64,000 nucleotides of DNA, taken from the NCBI RefSeq assembly GCF_041504345.1, contig NZ_CP167894.1, positions 992,001 to 1,056,000 on the forward strand, written 5' to 3'. Positions 17,389 to 27,241 of the stretch are shown piece after piece. Position 1 is the first letter of the stretch, and every line of letters starts with the position of its first letter. The translations under genes were made by a program, and so were the position numbers. The notes under the pieces are model-generated. The model saw only the letters and a list, made by a program, of their open reading frames with translations, was not told the DNA's origin and made no database searches. This stretch comes from Vibrio sp. BS-M-Sm-2. GTDB lineage: Bacteria; Pseudomonadota; Gammaproteobacteria; Enterobacterales; Vibrionaceae.

Positions 17389-17649
17389 GTGGAAACATTA
17401 CACAACGAACTGAAACAACTAATCATCGACGCATTGAACCTTGAAGATATGAGTATTGATGAGATTGAAACGGAAGCTCCACTATTTGGTGATGGACTTG
17501 GACTAGATTCTATCGATGCCCTTGAGCTTGGCCTTGCTATCAAGAAAAAGTACAATATTGTTATTGATGCCGACGATTCAAACACTCGACAGCACTTTGC
17601 GTCAGTTGAAAATCTAGCGAACTACATCTCTTCTCAAACGAACAACTAG
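17389..17649 (+). CDS. apeE: Acyl carrier protein ApeE
   Basis: One of two acyl carrier proteins of the pathway, 86 residues, acidic. The phosphopantetheine serine is in GLDSIDALELG. It starts with GTG at 17389. In the E. coli system ApeE carries the growing chain loaded by ApeH; that role is inferred here from order and similarity. The second ACP follows after 10 bp. Confidence 0.9.
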   Translation: METLHNELKQLIIDALNLEDMSIDEIETEAPLFGDGLGLDSIDALELGLAIKKKYNIVIDADDSNTRQHFASVENLANYISSQTNN

Positions 17650-17659
17650 ACAAATCTTT

Positions 17660-17917
17660 ATGACACAAGCGAACCAACAAGAAGTATACAACCAAGTTAA
17701 AGATGCGCTTATTGAGCTGTTCGAGCTTGATGCGGAAGATATTACTCCTGAAGCACACCTTTATCTCGATCTAGACCTAGACAGCATTGATGCGGTTGAT
17801 TTGGTCGTTCACCTACAGAACGTAACAGGTAAGAAGATCAAACCTGAAGAGTTCAAAGCAGTACGCACCGTGAATGACGTTGTCGAATCTGTGGTTGAAC
17901 TATTGAAGGACGCCTAA
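17660..17917 (+). CDS. apeF: Acyl carrier protein ApeF
   Basis: The second acyl carrier protein of the cluster, 85 residues, with the attachment site LDLDSIDAVDLVV. Having two non-identical ACPs side by side is a hallmark of aryl polyene clusters. Its stop overlaps the apeG start (TAATG), so the two are translated together. Which ACP carries the starter and which the extended chain cannot be told from sequence. Confidence 0.9.
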   Translation: MTQANQQEVYNQVKDALIELFELDAEDITPEAHLYLDLDLDSIDAVDLVVHLQNVTGKKIKPEEFKAVRTVNDVVESVVELLKDA

Positions 17918-18474
17918 TGCGCCCTCTGCTGACTTTACTGTCGGCAATCATACTTTTTACTTATCCAATAGCGGTTTACTTTGGGCTCAACAAGTTTGGC
18001 TTACAAACCGTTGGAATTGCCTTGGCCGCTATCTTTGCTGTCCGCATTTTCACCGGCGGTCAGGCTAAAATCAAAGAGCTAAAACACTTAGCTTGGATCA
18101 GTGGAAGTGCCGGTATTGTTCTGCTGGCATTAGGATTAACCTTCAAGCAGCATGGCTGGCTAACCTATTACCCCGTGATCGTTAACGTTTGTATGCTGGT
18201 GGTATTCGCTTCGAGCCTTTGGCAACCACAAACGATTATCGAGCGTCTTGCTCGCCTTCAAGAGCCTGAACTTCCACAAAGTGGCGTTGATTACACACGA
18301 AAAGTCACCAAAGCTTGGTGTTTGTTCTTTGTTATCAATGGCTCTATTGCTCTTTACACCTGCTTCCAACCGCTAGAAGTATGGACCCTATACAATGGCT
18401 TACTCAGCTATTTATTCGCAGGGTTACTCTTTGCAGGAGAGTGGGTAGTAAGACAGCGCATTCGTCAGAGTTAA
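17917..18474 (+). CDS. apeG: Aryl polyene membrane protein ApeG (COG4648 type)
   Basis: An integral inner-membrane protein of 185 residues with about five or six hydrophobic segments (LLTLLSAIILFTYPIAV, VGIALAAIFAVRIF, GIVLLALGL, VNVCMLVVFASSLW, LFFVINGSIALY, GLLSYLFAGLLFAGEW). The family (COG4648) has no known reaction but is constant in these clusters between the ACPs and the AMP ligase. It might help in lipid transfer or hold the synthase at the membrane; that is inference. Confidence 0.85.
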   Translation: MRPLLTLLSAIILFTYPIAVYFGLNKFGLQTVGIALAAIFAVRIFTGGQAKIKELKHLAWISGSAGIVLLALGLTFKQHGWLTYYPVIVNVCMLVVFASSLWQPQTIIERLARLQEPELPQSGVDYTRKVTKAWCLFFVINGSIALYTCFQPLEVWTLYNGLLSYLFAGLLFAGEWVVRQRIRQS

Positions 18475-18480
18475 ATTGTT

Positions 18481-19869
18481 ATGACCCAAACCGTATCTTA
18501 CACCTCGTTGTCTGAGCTTCTCAGCCAGGACAGAGCCCCTGAATCTATTGTTTGCTTTGACGACAACAGCGAGATTACGTGGCAAACATTTAACGACAAC
18601 TTATCTCAACTCGTACAACTTTTGTCTTTATCCCCTTTTCAACGAGTCGCGATTTGTACCCAAGACAGCTACCTATTTTCGGTGGCCTTTTTAGCGTGCG
18701 CAGTCAGTCACAAACACATCATCTTGCCAGGTAACTATCAACCTTGTGCGCTTGCCGAGCTGAGTGAACATTTTGACTGTCTGTTAGTTGATGACTCAAT
18801 TGGCGAAGTTGAAGTGAGTGACGTTCGCAATCTCCAAACCTTATTGGATTCAGACACCGAAGCGCAAAAACCTCTAACTGATAATCTTCCAGACATTGAT
18901 TTGGCAGCAATCCAATTGACCCTGTTTACTTCAGGTTCAAGCGGCACGCCGAAGGCAATCAATAAAACACTAGAACATCTAGATATAGAAACTGCTCAGC
19001 TAGATAAGAACTGGGGCGAATTACTCAAGGGTAATCGAGTTCACAGCACGGTTTCACATCAACATATCTATGGTTTGCTGTTTCGAATCTTTTGGCCGCT
19101 CTGTTCTGGCGTTCCATTTGCGAAAAACAATCTTGAGTACCCTGAACAGATTCTATCTCACGCCAATAAAAACTGTGTGCTGATCAGCAGCCCTGCTCTA
19201 CTCAAACGATTAAAGCATGAGACCAATACCGCGCAGCTTGCTGGTGTGTTCTCTTCAGGTGGACCGTTACCCACTGAATCGGCTCATCAATCACAAAATC
19301 TGCTGGGTCATTTACCTATCGAGGTTTTTGGCAGCACAGAAACTGGTGGCATCGCATTTCGCCAGCAAGAAAGCGCTCAAACACCTTGGCAGCTTTTTGA
19401 CTGTATTGAGGCTAATCTCAACAGTGAGAATTGCATTAAGTTATTGTCGCCCTACATCGATAACAATAACTGGTATCAAACCGCCGATGAGTGCGAAATG
19501 GTCTCGGAGAATCAATTTATATTGAAAGGCCGAACCGACCGAGTGATCAAGATAGAAGAAAAACGAGTATCACTGGTTGAAGTCGAAAAGCGACTTGAAC
19601 AACTACCTTGGATAAGTGAATGCGTGGTGATTCCATTTGAAGAGCCGGAGCGCTTAATCTTGGCGTCGGTTTTGGTATTATCAGAGGAAGGCCAAGCGAC
19701 TATCTCCACCATGAGTAAAGGTAAATTCTGGTTGATGCTGCGTTCAGAACTTAGAAAATGGTTAGAACCGATCGCTATCCCAAGAAAATATCGCATTGTT
19801 GGTGAGATTCCACTCAACAGCCAAGGCAAACGACTAACCTCTCATATCGAACAGCTAATAAAATCATAG
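18481..19869 (+). CDS. apeH: Acyl/aryl-ACP synthetase ApeH
   Basis: An AMP-forming ligase of 462 residues that activates a carboxylic acid and loads it on the pathway ACP. The P-loop reads LFTSGSSGTPKAINK (about residue 148), a later motif is VFGSTETGG, and the hinge LKGRTDRVIKIEEKRVSLVEV contains the C-terminal domain switch. E. coli ApeH activates 4-hydroxybenzoate-type starters; here the starter could instead come from the ammonia lyase in the same operon. It starts 7 bp after apeG; 89 bp follow before the next gene. Confidence 0.9.
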   Translation: MTQTVSYTSLSELLSQDRAPESIVCFDDNSEITWQTFNDNLSQLVQLLSLSPFQRVAICTQDSYLFSVAFLACAVSHKHIILPGNYQPCALAELSEHFDCLLVDDSIGEVEVSDVRNLQTLLDSDTEAQKPLTDNLPDIDLAAIQLTLFTSGSSGTPKAINKTLEHLDIETAQLDKNWGELLKGNRVHSTVSHQHIYGLLFRIFWPLCSGVPFAKNNLEYPEQILSHANKNCVLISSPALLKRLKHETNTAQLAGVFSSGGPLPTESAHQSQNLLGHLPIEVFGSTETGGIAFRQQESAQTPWQLFDCIEANLNSENCIKLLSPYIDNNNWYQTADECEMVSENQFILKGRTDRVIKIEEKRVSLVEVEKRLEQLPWISECVVIPFEEPERLILASVLVLSEEGQATISTMSKGKFWLMLRSELRKWLEPIAIPRKYRIVGEIPLNSQGKRLTSHIEQLIKS

Positions 19870-19958
19870 AAACCGCTGATCGTATTTTACACTGAGATTA
19901 TCTTTTTATATTTTTGTCAGAACACCCATTTTCAGCCCAAGGATTCTAAGCACACGCC

Positions 19959-20321
19959 ATGGATAAGAGAAAACCAAACGTCATTGCTGTTGACACTGCA
20001 GAGAAAGAATCGACCCTGACACTCCATATTACTGGAGACATCACCGATTTTAAGGGGCACTTCAAGAGCTTTCCTATTCTTCCTGGTGTTACACAGATTG
20101 ATTGGGCACTTCACTACGCAGTCCAAGAACTGAGTGTCCCTGGTTTCTTTAAAGGCATGGAAGTCATCAAATTCCAAGAACCGATCCTGCCAGACTCGAC
20201 TATTCAGTTGTCATTAAAGTGGGACGCTGACAAAGACAAACTGAGCTTTAGTTACACCTCAAACAGCGGTGAACAGACCCACTCTTCAGGCAAAATGAAG
20301 CTGGGAGAGAAAAGTGAATAG
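19959..20321 (+). CDS. apeI: Hotdog 3-hydroxyacyl-ACP dehydratase ApeI
   Basis: A single hotdog-fold protein of 120 residues. Its segment FKGHFKSFPILPGVTQIDWAL matches the FabA/FabZ pattern HFxxxPxxPGV with the catalytic histidine. In E. coli ApeI works in a complex with ApeP, the other dehydratase of the cluster. Together they would make the conjugated double bonds after each reduction. Its end overlaps the GTG start of apeJ by 8 bp. Confidence 0.88.
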   Translation: MDKRKPNVIAVDTAEKESTLTLHITGDITDFKGHFKSFPILPGVTQIDWALHYAVQELSVPGFFKGMEVIKFQEPILPDSTIQLSLKWDADKDKLSFSYTSNSGEQTHSSGKMKLGEKSE

Positions 20322-22119
20322 TACTCCCGTCGAGGCTACTTCTCAGCACCAAACAAAAGAAAGCAGCTATAATGCTTGCTTCCTTATCCCGTGCTTTAAC
20401 CATGGCGTAACCATGCCTGAAGTGGTGTCGTCACTCCATCATTTTGAGTTGCCGATCATCATCGTTGACGATGGCAGTGAGCTCGCGACCAAACAGTTTC
20501 TGACTCCTCTAGCGGAAAACTCACGCGTGACTTTGGTGACGCTTGAACAGAATCAAGGCAAAGGCGGCGCAGTAAAGGCTGGCATCAAGCGAGCGCAAGA
20601 GCTCGGCTTTAGTCATGCCATCCAGATTGATGCTGATGGGCAACACGACCTAGAAGCACTACCCGCATTAATCCAAACTTCGCAAGACAAACCTCAGCGC
20701 TTGATATCAGGTCAGCCTATCTACGATGACAGCGTGCCCAAGGCAAGGCTCTATGGGCGCTACGCGACACACATTTGGGTATGGATAGAAACCCTTTCTT
20801 TATCAATTAAAGACAGCATGTGTGGCTTTAGAGCGTATCCCATCCACCAAACTCAAACAGTGTTGAATAAGTACGATGTTGGTTCGAGAATGGACTTCGA
20901 TATCGAGATTTTGGTTCGCCTGTATTGGGAAGGTTGTGACATCGACTTCGTTGAAACGCGAGTCATCTATCCTGAAAACGGCATCTCTCATTTCGATGCG
21001 TTGTGGGATAACGTCAAAATCAGTTGGATGCACACGCGACTGTTCTTCGGCATGCTGCCAAGAGCACCCAAGCTGATTGCTCGCCATTTCAAATCAACGT
21101 CTGCTGAAGATGGTCAAAAACAAGATTCATCGACTGGATCAAACAACAACGAGTCAGAACAACCCCATTGGTCTCGCACTCAAGAACGCGGCACCGTAAT
21201 CGGCATCAAACTGCTATTGGCGGTTTATACCCTATTAGGTCGTGGTGTATTTAACCTGATTTTGCGTGGTGTGATGCGTTACTACCACTTAACAGGCAAG
21301 CGCGCGCGAAACGCTTCTGAACAATACTTGTTTCAATTGAAAGCCTATGCGGAACAGCAAAATATAGAGTTACCCGCTGAATTGAACAGTTATAACCATC
21401 TGCTCTCGTTTGGTCATACTATGTTAGACAAGCTGGCGGCATGGAAAGGAGACTTTTCGGTCGATAACCTGACCATTCATGGTCAAGAGCAATTTGAGAG
21501 CATGGTGGAAAATAAGCAAGGTGTGCTGATTTTAGGTTCTCACCTAGGCAACATCGAATTGTGTCGCGCTTTAGGCCGCCGACACTCGAACATTAAAATC
21601 AACGCTCTGGTTTTCACTGAGCACGCTGAACGTTTTAATTCAGTAATGAAAGCAGTTAACCCGCAGTCTGATTTAAACCTGATTCAAGTGACATCGATGG
21701 GACCAGATACGGCTATCTTATTACAACAGAAGTTGGAGCAAGGAGAATGGATCGTAATTGTTGGCGATCGAACCTCCACCAGCAAAGAGAGCCGCTCGGT
21801 ATGGGCAGAGTTCTTAGGTAAGGAAGCACCCTTCCCTCAAGGTCCATTTATGTTAGCCTCTGTGCTAAAAGCACCCGTATTTTTACTGTTTGGCCTACGT
21901 GATGACTCACGAACTAAGCCGCACTTTAATGTCTATTTCGAGCATTTTAGCGACAAAATAGAATTACCTAGAAAGACTCGCGAACAATCTTTACAGCAAG
22001 TCGTGCAGAAATACGCAAACCGACTTCAGCACTACACACTGCAAGCACCGCTTCAGTGGTACAACTTTTTTAATTTTTGGACACTGAGCAAGCACCATGA
22101 CGAAAAAGAATCCAAATAG
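20314..22119 (+). CDS. apeJ: Glycosyltransferase-acyltransferase fusion ApeJ
   Basis: A two-domain protein of 601 residues. The N-terminal part (about 20-240) is a family 2 glycosyltransferase: CFLIPCFNHG, IIIVDDGSE, IDADGQHD and CGFRAY. The C-terminal part (about 300-590) is a LpxL/HtrB-like lysophospholipid acyltransferase with LILGSHLGNIE and IVIVGDRTS. A hydrophobic region near residue 310 joins them. It may build the sugar-lipid anchor and acylate it with the polyene. It begins with GTG preceded by GGGAGAG and overlaps both neighbours. Confidence 0.88.
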   Translation: MNSTPVEATSQHQTKESSYNACFLIPCFNHGVTMPEVVSSLHHFELPIIIVDDGSELATKQFLTPLAENSRVTLVTLEQNQGKGGAVKAGIKRAQELGFSHAIQIDADGQHDLEALPALIQTSQDKPQRLISGQPIYDDSVPKARLYGRYATHIWVWIETLSLSIKDSMCGFRAYPIHQTQTVLNKYDVGSRMDFDIEILVRLYWEGCDIDFVETRVIYPENGISHFDALWDNVKISWMHTRLFFGMLPRAPKLIARHFKSTSAEDGQKQDSSTGSNNNESEQPHWSRTQERGTVIGIKLLLAVYTLLGRGVFNLILRGVMRYYHLTGKRARNASEQYLFQLKAYAEQQNIELPAELNSYNHLLSFGHTMLDKLAAWKGDFSVDNLTIHGQEQFESMVENKQGVLILGSHLGNIELCRALGRRHSNIKINALVFTEHAERFNSVMKAVNPQSDLNLIQVTSMGPDTAILLQQKLEQGEWIVIVGDRTSTSKESRSVWAEFLGKEAPFPQGPFMLASVLKAPVFLLFGLRDDSRTKPHFNVYFEHFSDKIELPRKTREQSLQQVVQKYANRLQHYTLQAPLQWYNFFNFWTLSKHHDEKESK

Positions 22120-23644
22120 CATCACTTTTGGTGCCGAATGCCTCACGATTGAGGATGTTGTCGCTATTTCACAGGGCGCAAAAGCCTCGATGAACTCAAG
22201 TAACGAGTTCACATCTAAGATTGACCGAGGTGTCGCTTTCTTAGAACGCCTGTTGAAAGAAGAAGGCGTGATTTATGGCGTGACAACGGGTTACGGAGAT
22301 TCATGTACCGTAGCAATTCCACCAAACCTTGTTGATGAATTGCCATTGCATCTAACGCGCTTCCACGGTTGTGGCTTAGGTGAAATACTGTCTCATGAGC
22401 AAGCTCGTGCAGTATTAGCAACGCGTCTTTGTTCGTTGTCGCAAGGTGTATCAGGTGTGACTCACGATCTGCTCAATCAAATCGTTACCCTGATCAACCA
22501 AGATATTTCACCGCGTATTCCGCAAGAAGGTTCTGTTGGTGCTAGTGGCGACTTGACGCCGCTCTCTTACTTAGCTGCAGCCCTGATCGGCGAGCGCGAT
22601 GTTATCTACAAGGGTGAAGTTCGCCCAACCAGTGATGTCTACAAAGAGCTAGGCATTAACCCTATCAAACTCAAGCCAAAAGAAGGCTTAGCATTGATGA
22701 ATGGTACATCAGTGATGACGGCACTGGCTTGTATCGCCTACAAACGCGCAGAATACCTAGCTCAGCTATCAACTAAGATCACCGCAATGGTATCTGTCGG
22801 CATGCATGGCAACGACTTCCACTTCGATGAAGCGCTATTTGCTGTTAAACCACATCCAGGCCAGCAGCAAGTTGCGGCATGGCTACGTGATGACCTGCAA
22901 GCCGACCGTCCACCACGTAACAGTGACCGCCTACAAGATCGTTACTCTCTGCGTTGTGCTCCGCATGTGATTGGTGTGGTTCAAGACTCTCTACCTTGGC
23001 TACGCCAAATGATCGAGAACGAACTAAACAGTGCTAACGACAACCCGATTATCGACGGTGACAACGAGCGCGTGCTGCACGGTGGACACTTCTACGGTGG
23101 TCATATCGCTATGGCGATGGATACGTTAAAAACTGCCGTAGCAAACCTTGCTGACCTGCTTGACCGTCAAATGGCTCAGCTGATGGACTACAAGTTCAAC
23201 AACGGTTTGCCATTCAACCTAACGGGGGCTGAAGGCGAACGTAAGCCAATCAACCACGGCTTCAAGGCGGTACAGATTGGCGTTTCAGCTTGGACAGCAG
23301 AGGCATTGAAACACACCATGCCAGCAAGCGTGTTCTCTCGTTCAACAGAGTGTCACAACCAAGACAAAGTCAGCATGGGCACCATCGCAGCTCGTGACTG
23401 TTTACGCGTTCTAGAGCTAACCGAACAAGTGGCGGCAGCGTCACTTCTAGCGGGTACACAAGCGCTTGAGCTTCGTAAACGCCACAATGAGCTTGATGAG
23501 CACCACATGAGTGAGAACCTAAAGCATATTCGCGACGAAGTGCTTAAAGAGTTTGAATTTATCGTTGAAGACCGACCACTTGAAGGCGATCTACGCCACT
23601 TCATTGCTCGTATTCAAAGTCAGCACTGGTCACTTTACTCATAG
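22097..23644 (+). CDS. MIO aromatic amino acid ammonia lyase (HAL/TAL/PAL family)
   Basis: A 515-residue lyase that removes ammonia from an aromatic amino acid to give an aryl acrylate. The residues Ala149-Ser150-Gly151 that cyclise to the MIO cofactor are in VGASGDLTPLS, and the catalytic Tyr60 is in YGVTTGYG. The substrate-selectivity pair reads Phe89-His90 (TRFHGCG): histidine lyases have Ser-His, Rhodobacter-type tyrosine lyase His-Leu and plant phenylalanine lyases Phe-Leu. The operon holds no hut genes, so histidine breakdown is unlikely; making the aromatic starter is the better guess. It overlaps apeJ by 23 bp. As far as I recall, the E. coli cluster has no such gene between apeJ and apeK. 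Confidence 0.88.
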   Translation: MTKKNPNSITFGAECLTIEDVVAISQGAKASMNSSNEFTSKIDRGVAFLERLLKEEGVIYGVTTGYGDSCTVAIPPNLVDELPLHLTRFHGCGLGEILSHEQARAVLATRLCSLSQGVSGVTHDLLNQIVTLINQDISPRIPQEGSVGASGDLTPLSYLAAALIGERDVIYKGEVRPTSDVYKELGINPIKLKPKEGLALMNGTSVMTALACIAYKRAEYLAQLSTKITAMVSVGMHGNDFHFDEALFAVKPHPGQQQVAAWLRDDLQADRPPRNSDRLQDRYSLRCAPHVIGVVQDSLPWLRQMIENELNSANDNPIIDGDNERVLHGGHFYGGHIAMAMDTLKTAVANLADLLDRQMAQLMDYKFNNGLPFNLTGAEGERKPINHGFKAVQIGVSAWTAEALKHTMPASVFSRSTECHNQDKVSMGTIAARDCLRVLELTEQVAAASLLAGTQALELRKRHNELDEHHMSENLKHIRDEVLKEFEFIVEDRPLEGDLRHFIARIQSQHWSLYS

Positions 23645-23682
23645 AGTAGCTAACCCTTTACGCAATATGTTGAGAGCGATTT

Positions 23683-24213
23683 ATGTCTGAAATCCTTCAT
23701 CCATTACAATCTGAGGTGACTCTGATTACCTCATTCCAAGATGCCGACCCGATGGGCGTGATCTATCACGGTAATTACTTCCGATTTTTTGAAGAAGTAA
23801 GGCGCATCATGATGGATAAGATTGAGTACAACTACCATGAGATGAAGGACTCAGGCTACATGTGGCCGATCATCGACACGCGTGTAAAGTACATTAAGGC
23901 GATACCGTTCAATCATCAGATCAAGGTATCGGCTAAGTTGACTGAATGGGAAAACCGCCTACGTGTTGACTACGAAATTCACGATGCCAACACAGGTGCT
24001 CGCATGACACGCGCCCACACAATGCAGGTTGCGGTGACCATTGAAGAACAAGAGATGTGCTTCGCTTCACCGAAAGTGTTTACAGATAAAGTCGAGCACT
24101 GGCACCAGTTTGGTTGCTTACCCCAATCAACTGAGCAACAACCAAGCGACCAACAATCAGACCAACCTCAAGTATCTAACACACAGCAGCAGGTGAAACA
24201 TGAGTCTGTTTAA
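23683..24213 (+). CDS. apeK: Acyl-CoA/ACP thioesterase ApeK
   Basis: A 4-hydroxybenzoyl-CoA thioesterase-type hotdog enzyme, 176 residues. The motif DADPMGVIYHGNYFRFFEE (near residue 19) holds the catalytic aspartate pattern of this family, and IDTRVKYIKAIPFNHQI is the second conserved strand. A Gln/Ser-rich tail follows from about residue 148. It may release stalled chains or the finished polyene. Its 3' end overlaps the next gene by 14 bp. Confidence 0.86.
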   Translation: MSEILHPLQSEVTLITSFQDADPMGVIYHGNYFRFFEEVRRIMMDKIEYNYHEMKDSGYMWPIIDTRVKYIKAIPFNHQIKVSAKLTEWENRLRVDYEIHDANTGARMTRAHTMQVAVTIEEQEMCFASPKVFTDKVEHWHQFGCLPQSTEQQPSDQQSDQPQVSNTQQQVKHESV

Positions 24214-24898
24214 ACGCAGTCGCAAACACATCAGCATCGCACTACTAGGGCTTGCCTCAATGATGGCGAGTAGTTTTGTTATTGCTAATGAAAGTACATC
24301 TACGGTTTGTTCTATTTCAGAGCTACAAACCGTGTTAAGCGCAAACAACATAGTGCGTGGTGAGTTCACCCAAACGCGCAACATGGAAATGTTCGCCCAA
24401 CCTTTGACATCGCAAGGTACATTCCTGTTAGACAAATCAAGTGGCCTACTCTGGACACAAACAACGCCGTTTCCTGTGAGCTTAGTGCTCACTGATAATA
24501 AGTTGAGCCAAAGATTTGCCGATCAACCCGCGAAAATCATCACCGATAAAGAAAACCCAATGGCATTTTATTTCAGCCATATCTTCTTGTCAGTGTTTCA
24601 TGGAGACACGCAAAAACTTCAAGAACAGTTCGCACTCGATTTTGAGCCCGAAACCACTACAAACACTGATGAAAGTGCAAACGCAAGTTCACAAGACACA
24701 CGATGGACACTCACTCTAAAGCCGAAAAGTGCTCCGATGAACGCGGTGTTTGAAGCCATTACGCTGCAAGGTAAAAATGATATTGAACGTATTGAGTTGA
24801 GAGAGATTCGTGGAGACAGCACGGTGATCGAATTTAGCCAATTAAGCCATCTACCGGAAGTATTATCAGATGCTGAAGCGCAACAATTCCAACTCTAG
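24200..24898 (+). CDS. apeL: LolA-like periplasmic carrier ApeL
   Basis: A 232-residue exported protein with a signal peptide (LLGLASMMASSFVIANE) and a LolA-type fold (NIVRGEFTQTRNMEMFAQPLTSQGTF, LLWTQTTPFPVSLVLTD). The canonical LolA shuttles lipoproteins across the periplasm; this cluster copy is thought to carry the lipid-linked polyene, an inference from its place beside the MMPL exporter. It overlaps the thioesterase start-side and the exporter (29 bp). Confidence 0.88.
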   Translation: MSLFKRSRKHISIALLGLASMMASSFVIANESTSTVCSISELQTVLSANNIVRGEFTQTRNMEMFAQPLTSQGTFLLDKSSGLLWTQTTPFPVSLVLTDNKLSQRFADQPAKIITDKENPMAFYFSHIFLSVFHGDTQKLQEQFALDFEPETTTNTDESANASSQDTRWTLTLKPKSAPMNAVFEAITLQGKNDIERIELREIRGDSTVIEFSQLSHLPEVLSDAEAQQFQL

Positions 24899-27241
24899 TC
24901 TGGCCTTTGTTTGGCTTGTTATCGTAGTGCTATTTAGCGGATTGTTAATAAAACAATTCGCTTTTTCTTCGTCGGTACCGATTGAAAGCAACATTCTAAA
25001 GTTACTACCAGAAAACCAGCAAGACCCAATGGTAGAGCAAGCCTTTCAGCAGATATCCAGCTCGATGAGCGAGCAAGTAGTGTTTATCATCAGCGCCCCC
25101 GACATCGAAAAAGCCATGACAGCGACTGACGCTTTTGAAAAAAACTCAATCAAAGAACCTTCTCAAGCCAGCCAACTCTGTTTAAGCAAGTTCAAGGGAA
25201 AATCAACGCCAGCACTCAAAGCCAGTGGAGCGATTTCTATTTTCGTCACCGAGCTCAACTTCTGACCCAGCAACAAAAAGAGACGCTGACACACTCGCCG
25301 GATTCGCGAGCTCAATACGTCATTCAGTCTCTGTACAATCCGTTCTCAGGCGTGACTGCAGCCGAACTGTCGATGGATCCATTTCTACTATTTCGCGACT
25401 ACATCAGTGCTGTTGGCGTTCAATCAAGTAACTTTGTTCTGAAAGAGGGATACCTCACCGCTCAATCTAATGAGCAAACTCATATTTTGGTGACGGCTAC
25501 ACTGGCTGGCTCGCCTTATAGCTTGGCGATTCAAGAGCAACTTCCCGATCTTGATTCAATTGAGCGCGAAGTCGAAAAACAATTTGACATCAAAGTGCAG
25601 CATACCGGTGTGGTGTTCTACGCCAATTACGGTACCGAAAGCGCGAAATCAGAAATCAGTACTATTGGTTTGGGCTCATTAGCCGGTGTTATTTTATTGG
25701 TGTGGTTGACGTTTCGTAGTGCCCTACCACTTGCCTTATCCTTACTTTCAATCAGTACCGGCTTATTGGTCGCGCTGGCAAGCACCGTCGCTATCTTCGG
25801 CAAAGTTCACCTATTTAGTTTGGTGTTCGGTGCCAGCTTGATTGGCGTATCCATCGACTACTCTTTCCATTACCTAACCGATCGTTTGGCGGCTGGTAAT
25901 CAATGGCAAAGCGACAAAGGGTTGAAACATATTCTCGTTGCGATCACCTTGGGTCTGATCACCAGCTTGATTGGCTACCTAGGTCTGTTGGTGGCGCCTT
26001 TCCCAGGCTTACAGCAACTTGCTCTTTTTTCGTCGATTGGACTTATCGCAGCTTACGCCAGTGTGGTGTGTTGGTATCCGGTTTTAGCGGCAAAACCAAG
26101 CCAAGAGCGCCCACTTCCCCTGTCGAAGCTTTGGCATGCTTGGTTAAGTATCTGGAACAACCAAAAATTTAGAATTGGCTTACCATTAACGGTAACTGTC
26201 GTTAGCTTGATATCACTCAGTCAAGTTCGTTACGACGACGATATCCGCCAACTTCAGGCGATGCCAGAGCAACTAAAACAGCAAGAGCAAGCCATCACTG
26301 AGATATCAGGGCTAGGCAATGGTCAAAATATGCTCCTGGTGACCGCAAAGAGTGATCAAAAGCTACTCAAAAAACTGGCAGAAGTTACCACGAGCTTAGA
26401 TTCCCTAGTCGATCGACAAGGTATCTCCGGATATCGTAGCATCAATCAGCACTTGTTAAGCAAGCAAGAACAACATGATAACTACCAATTGGTTGAACAA
26501 CTCTATAACCAACAAAGCCATATCTTACAAAACACTTTAGGTTGGCCTAGCTTTCCAGAATTACCGAAGTTCGAAGCAATTACGGTATCTGGATTTTTGG
26601 GGTCTCCAGTCTCAGAGCCTGTTCGACCACTTTGGTTAAACCCAATCGACGGCCAAGCGGCATCGGTCATTTTGATCAAAGACGTCACAAACTCAGAGCT
26701 GTTCTCTCAATGGCTCGATTCAAGCTTTGCTCAGCAACAAGGTGTTAAATACCTCAATAAAGCCGATGAAATATCTGCTCTATTTACGGAATACAGAGTC
26801 AAGATCACAGAGTTATTATTGATAGCGTTGGCGGCTATTGGGATGGTTTTAGGCTGGCGTTATGGTGTGAAGCAAAGCCTAGTAATGCTGTTGCCTTCAT
26901 TAATTGCAGGCGTAGCAGGTTTAGCGGTCACTGGCATTTTAGGTTCAACGTTGAACCTGTTTAATCTACTAGGCTTGATTCTGATTTTAGGGATTGGCAT
27001 CGACTACACCTTATTCTTTGCCGAACAGAAAAAATCGCTCAGTACCTTGCTCGCTATTAGCTTATCCGGCCTCACGACGCTGCTTTCGTTTGGCTTACTG
27101 TCGCTGAGTCAGACTCACGCCATTCATAGCTTCGGGGTGACGGTTCTGACAGGGATTTTTGTCGCTTGGCTACTTTCTCCACTCGCGATCAACAGTGGCA
27201 AAAGCGTAGAACGACCAACCTCTCGAGAGGCTTTTAGATGA
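24870..27241 (+). pseudogene. apeM: MMPL-family exporter ApeM, split by a frameshift
   Basis: An RND/MMPL lipid exporter that should move the polyene-lipid outward from the inner membrane. The first reading frame (from 24870) gives a signal/TM helix and the start of the periplasmic domain (VPIESNILKLLPENQQDPM) and stops at 25265. The second frame, open from 25139, continues it: VQGKINASTQSQWSDF, SLYNPFSGVTAAELSMDPF, then two blocks of membrane helices (GVSIDYSFHYLTDRLA near 25,850 and GIGIDYTLFFAEQKKS near 27,000). The break is in a 7-A run at 25138-25144, where GAA AAA AAC would read GAA AAA AAA with one more A. Together about 790 residues, the normal MMPL size. The cause may be mutation, sequence error or programmed -1 slippage. 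Confidence 0.85.

Noticed and set aside
22097..23644. Histidine degradation operon
   Set aside because: The lyase resembles HutH, but no hutU, hutI or hutG is near and the gene is embedded in the aryl polyene operon.
25225..25431. Third reading frame across the apeM break as a separate gene
   Set aside because: The peptide is Ser/Arg-rich without homology; the MMPL sequence continues in another frame.
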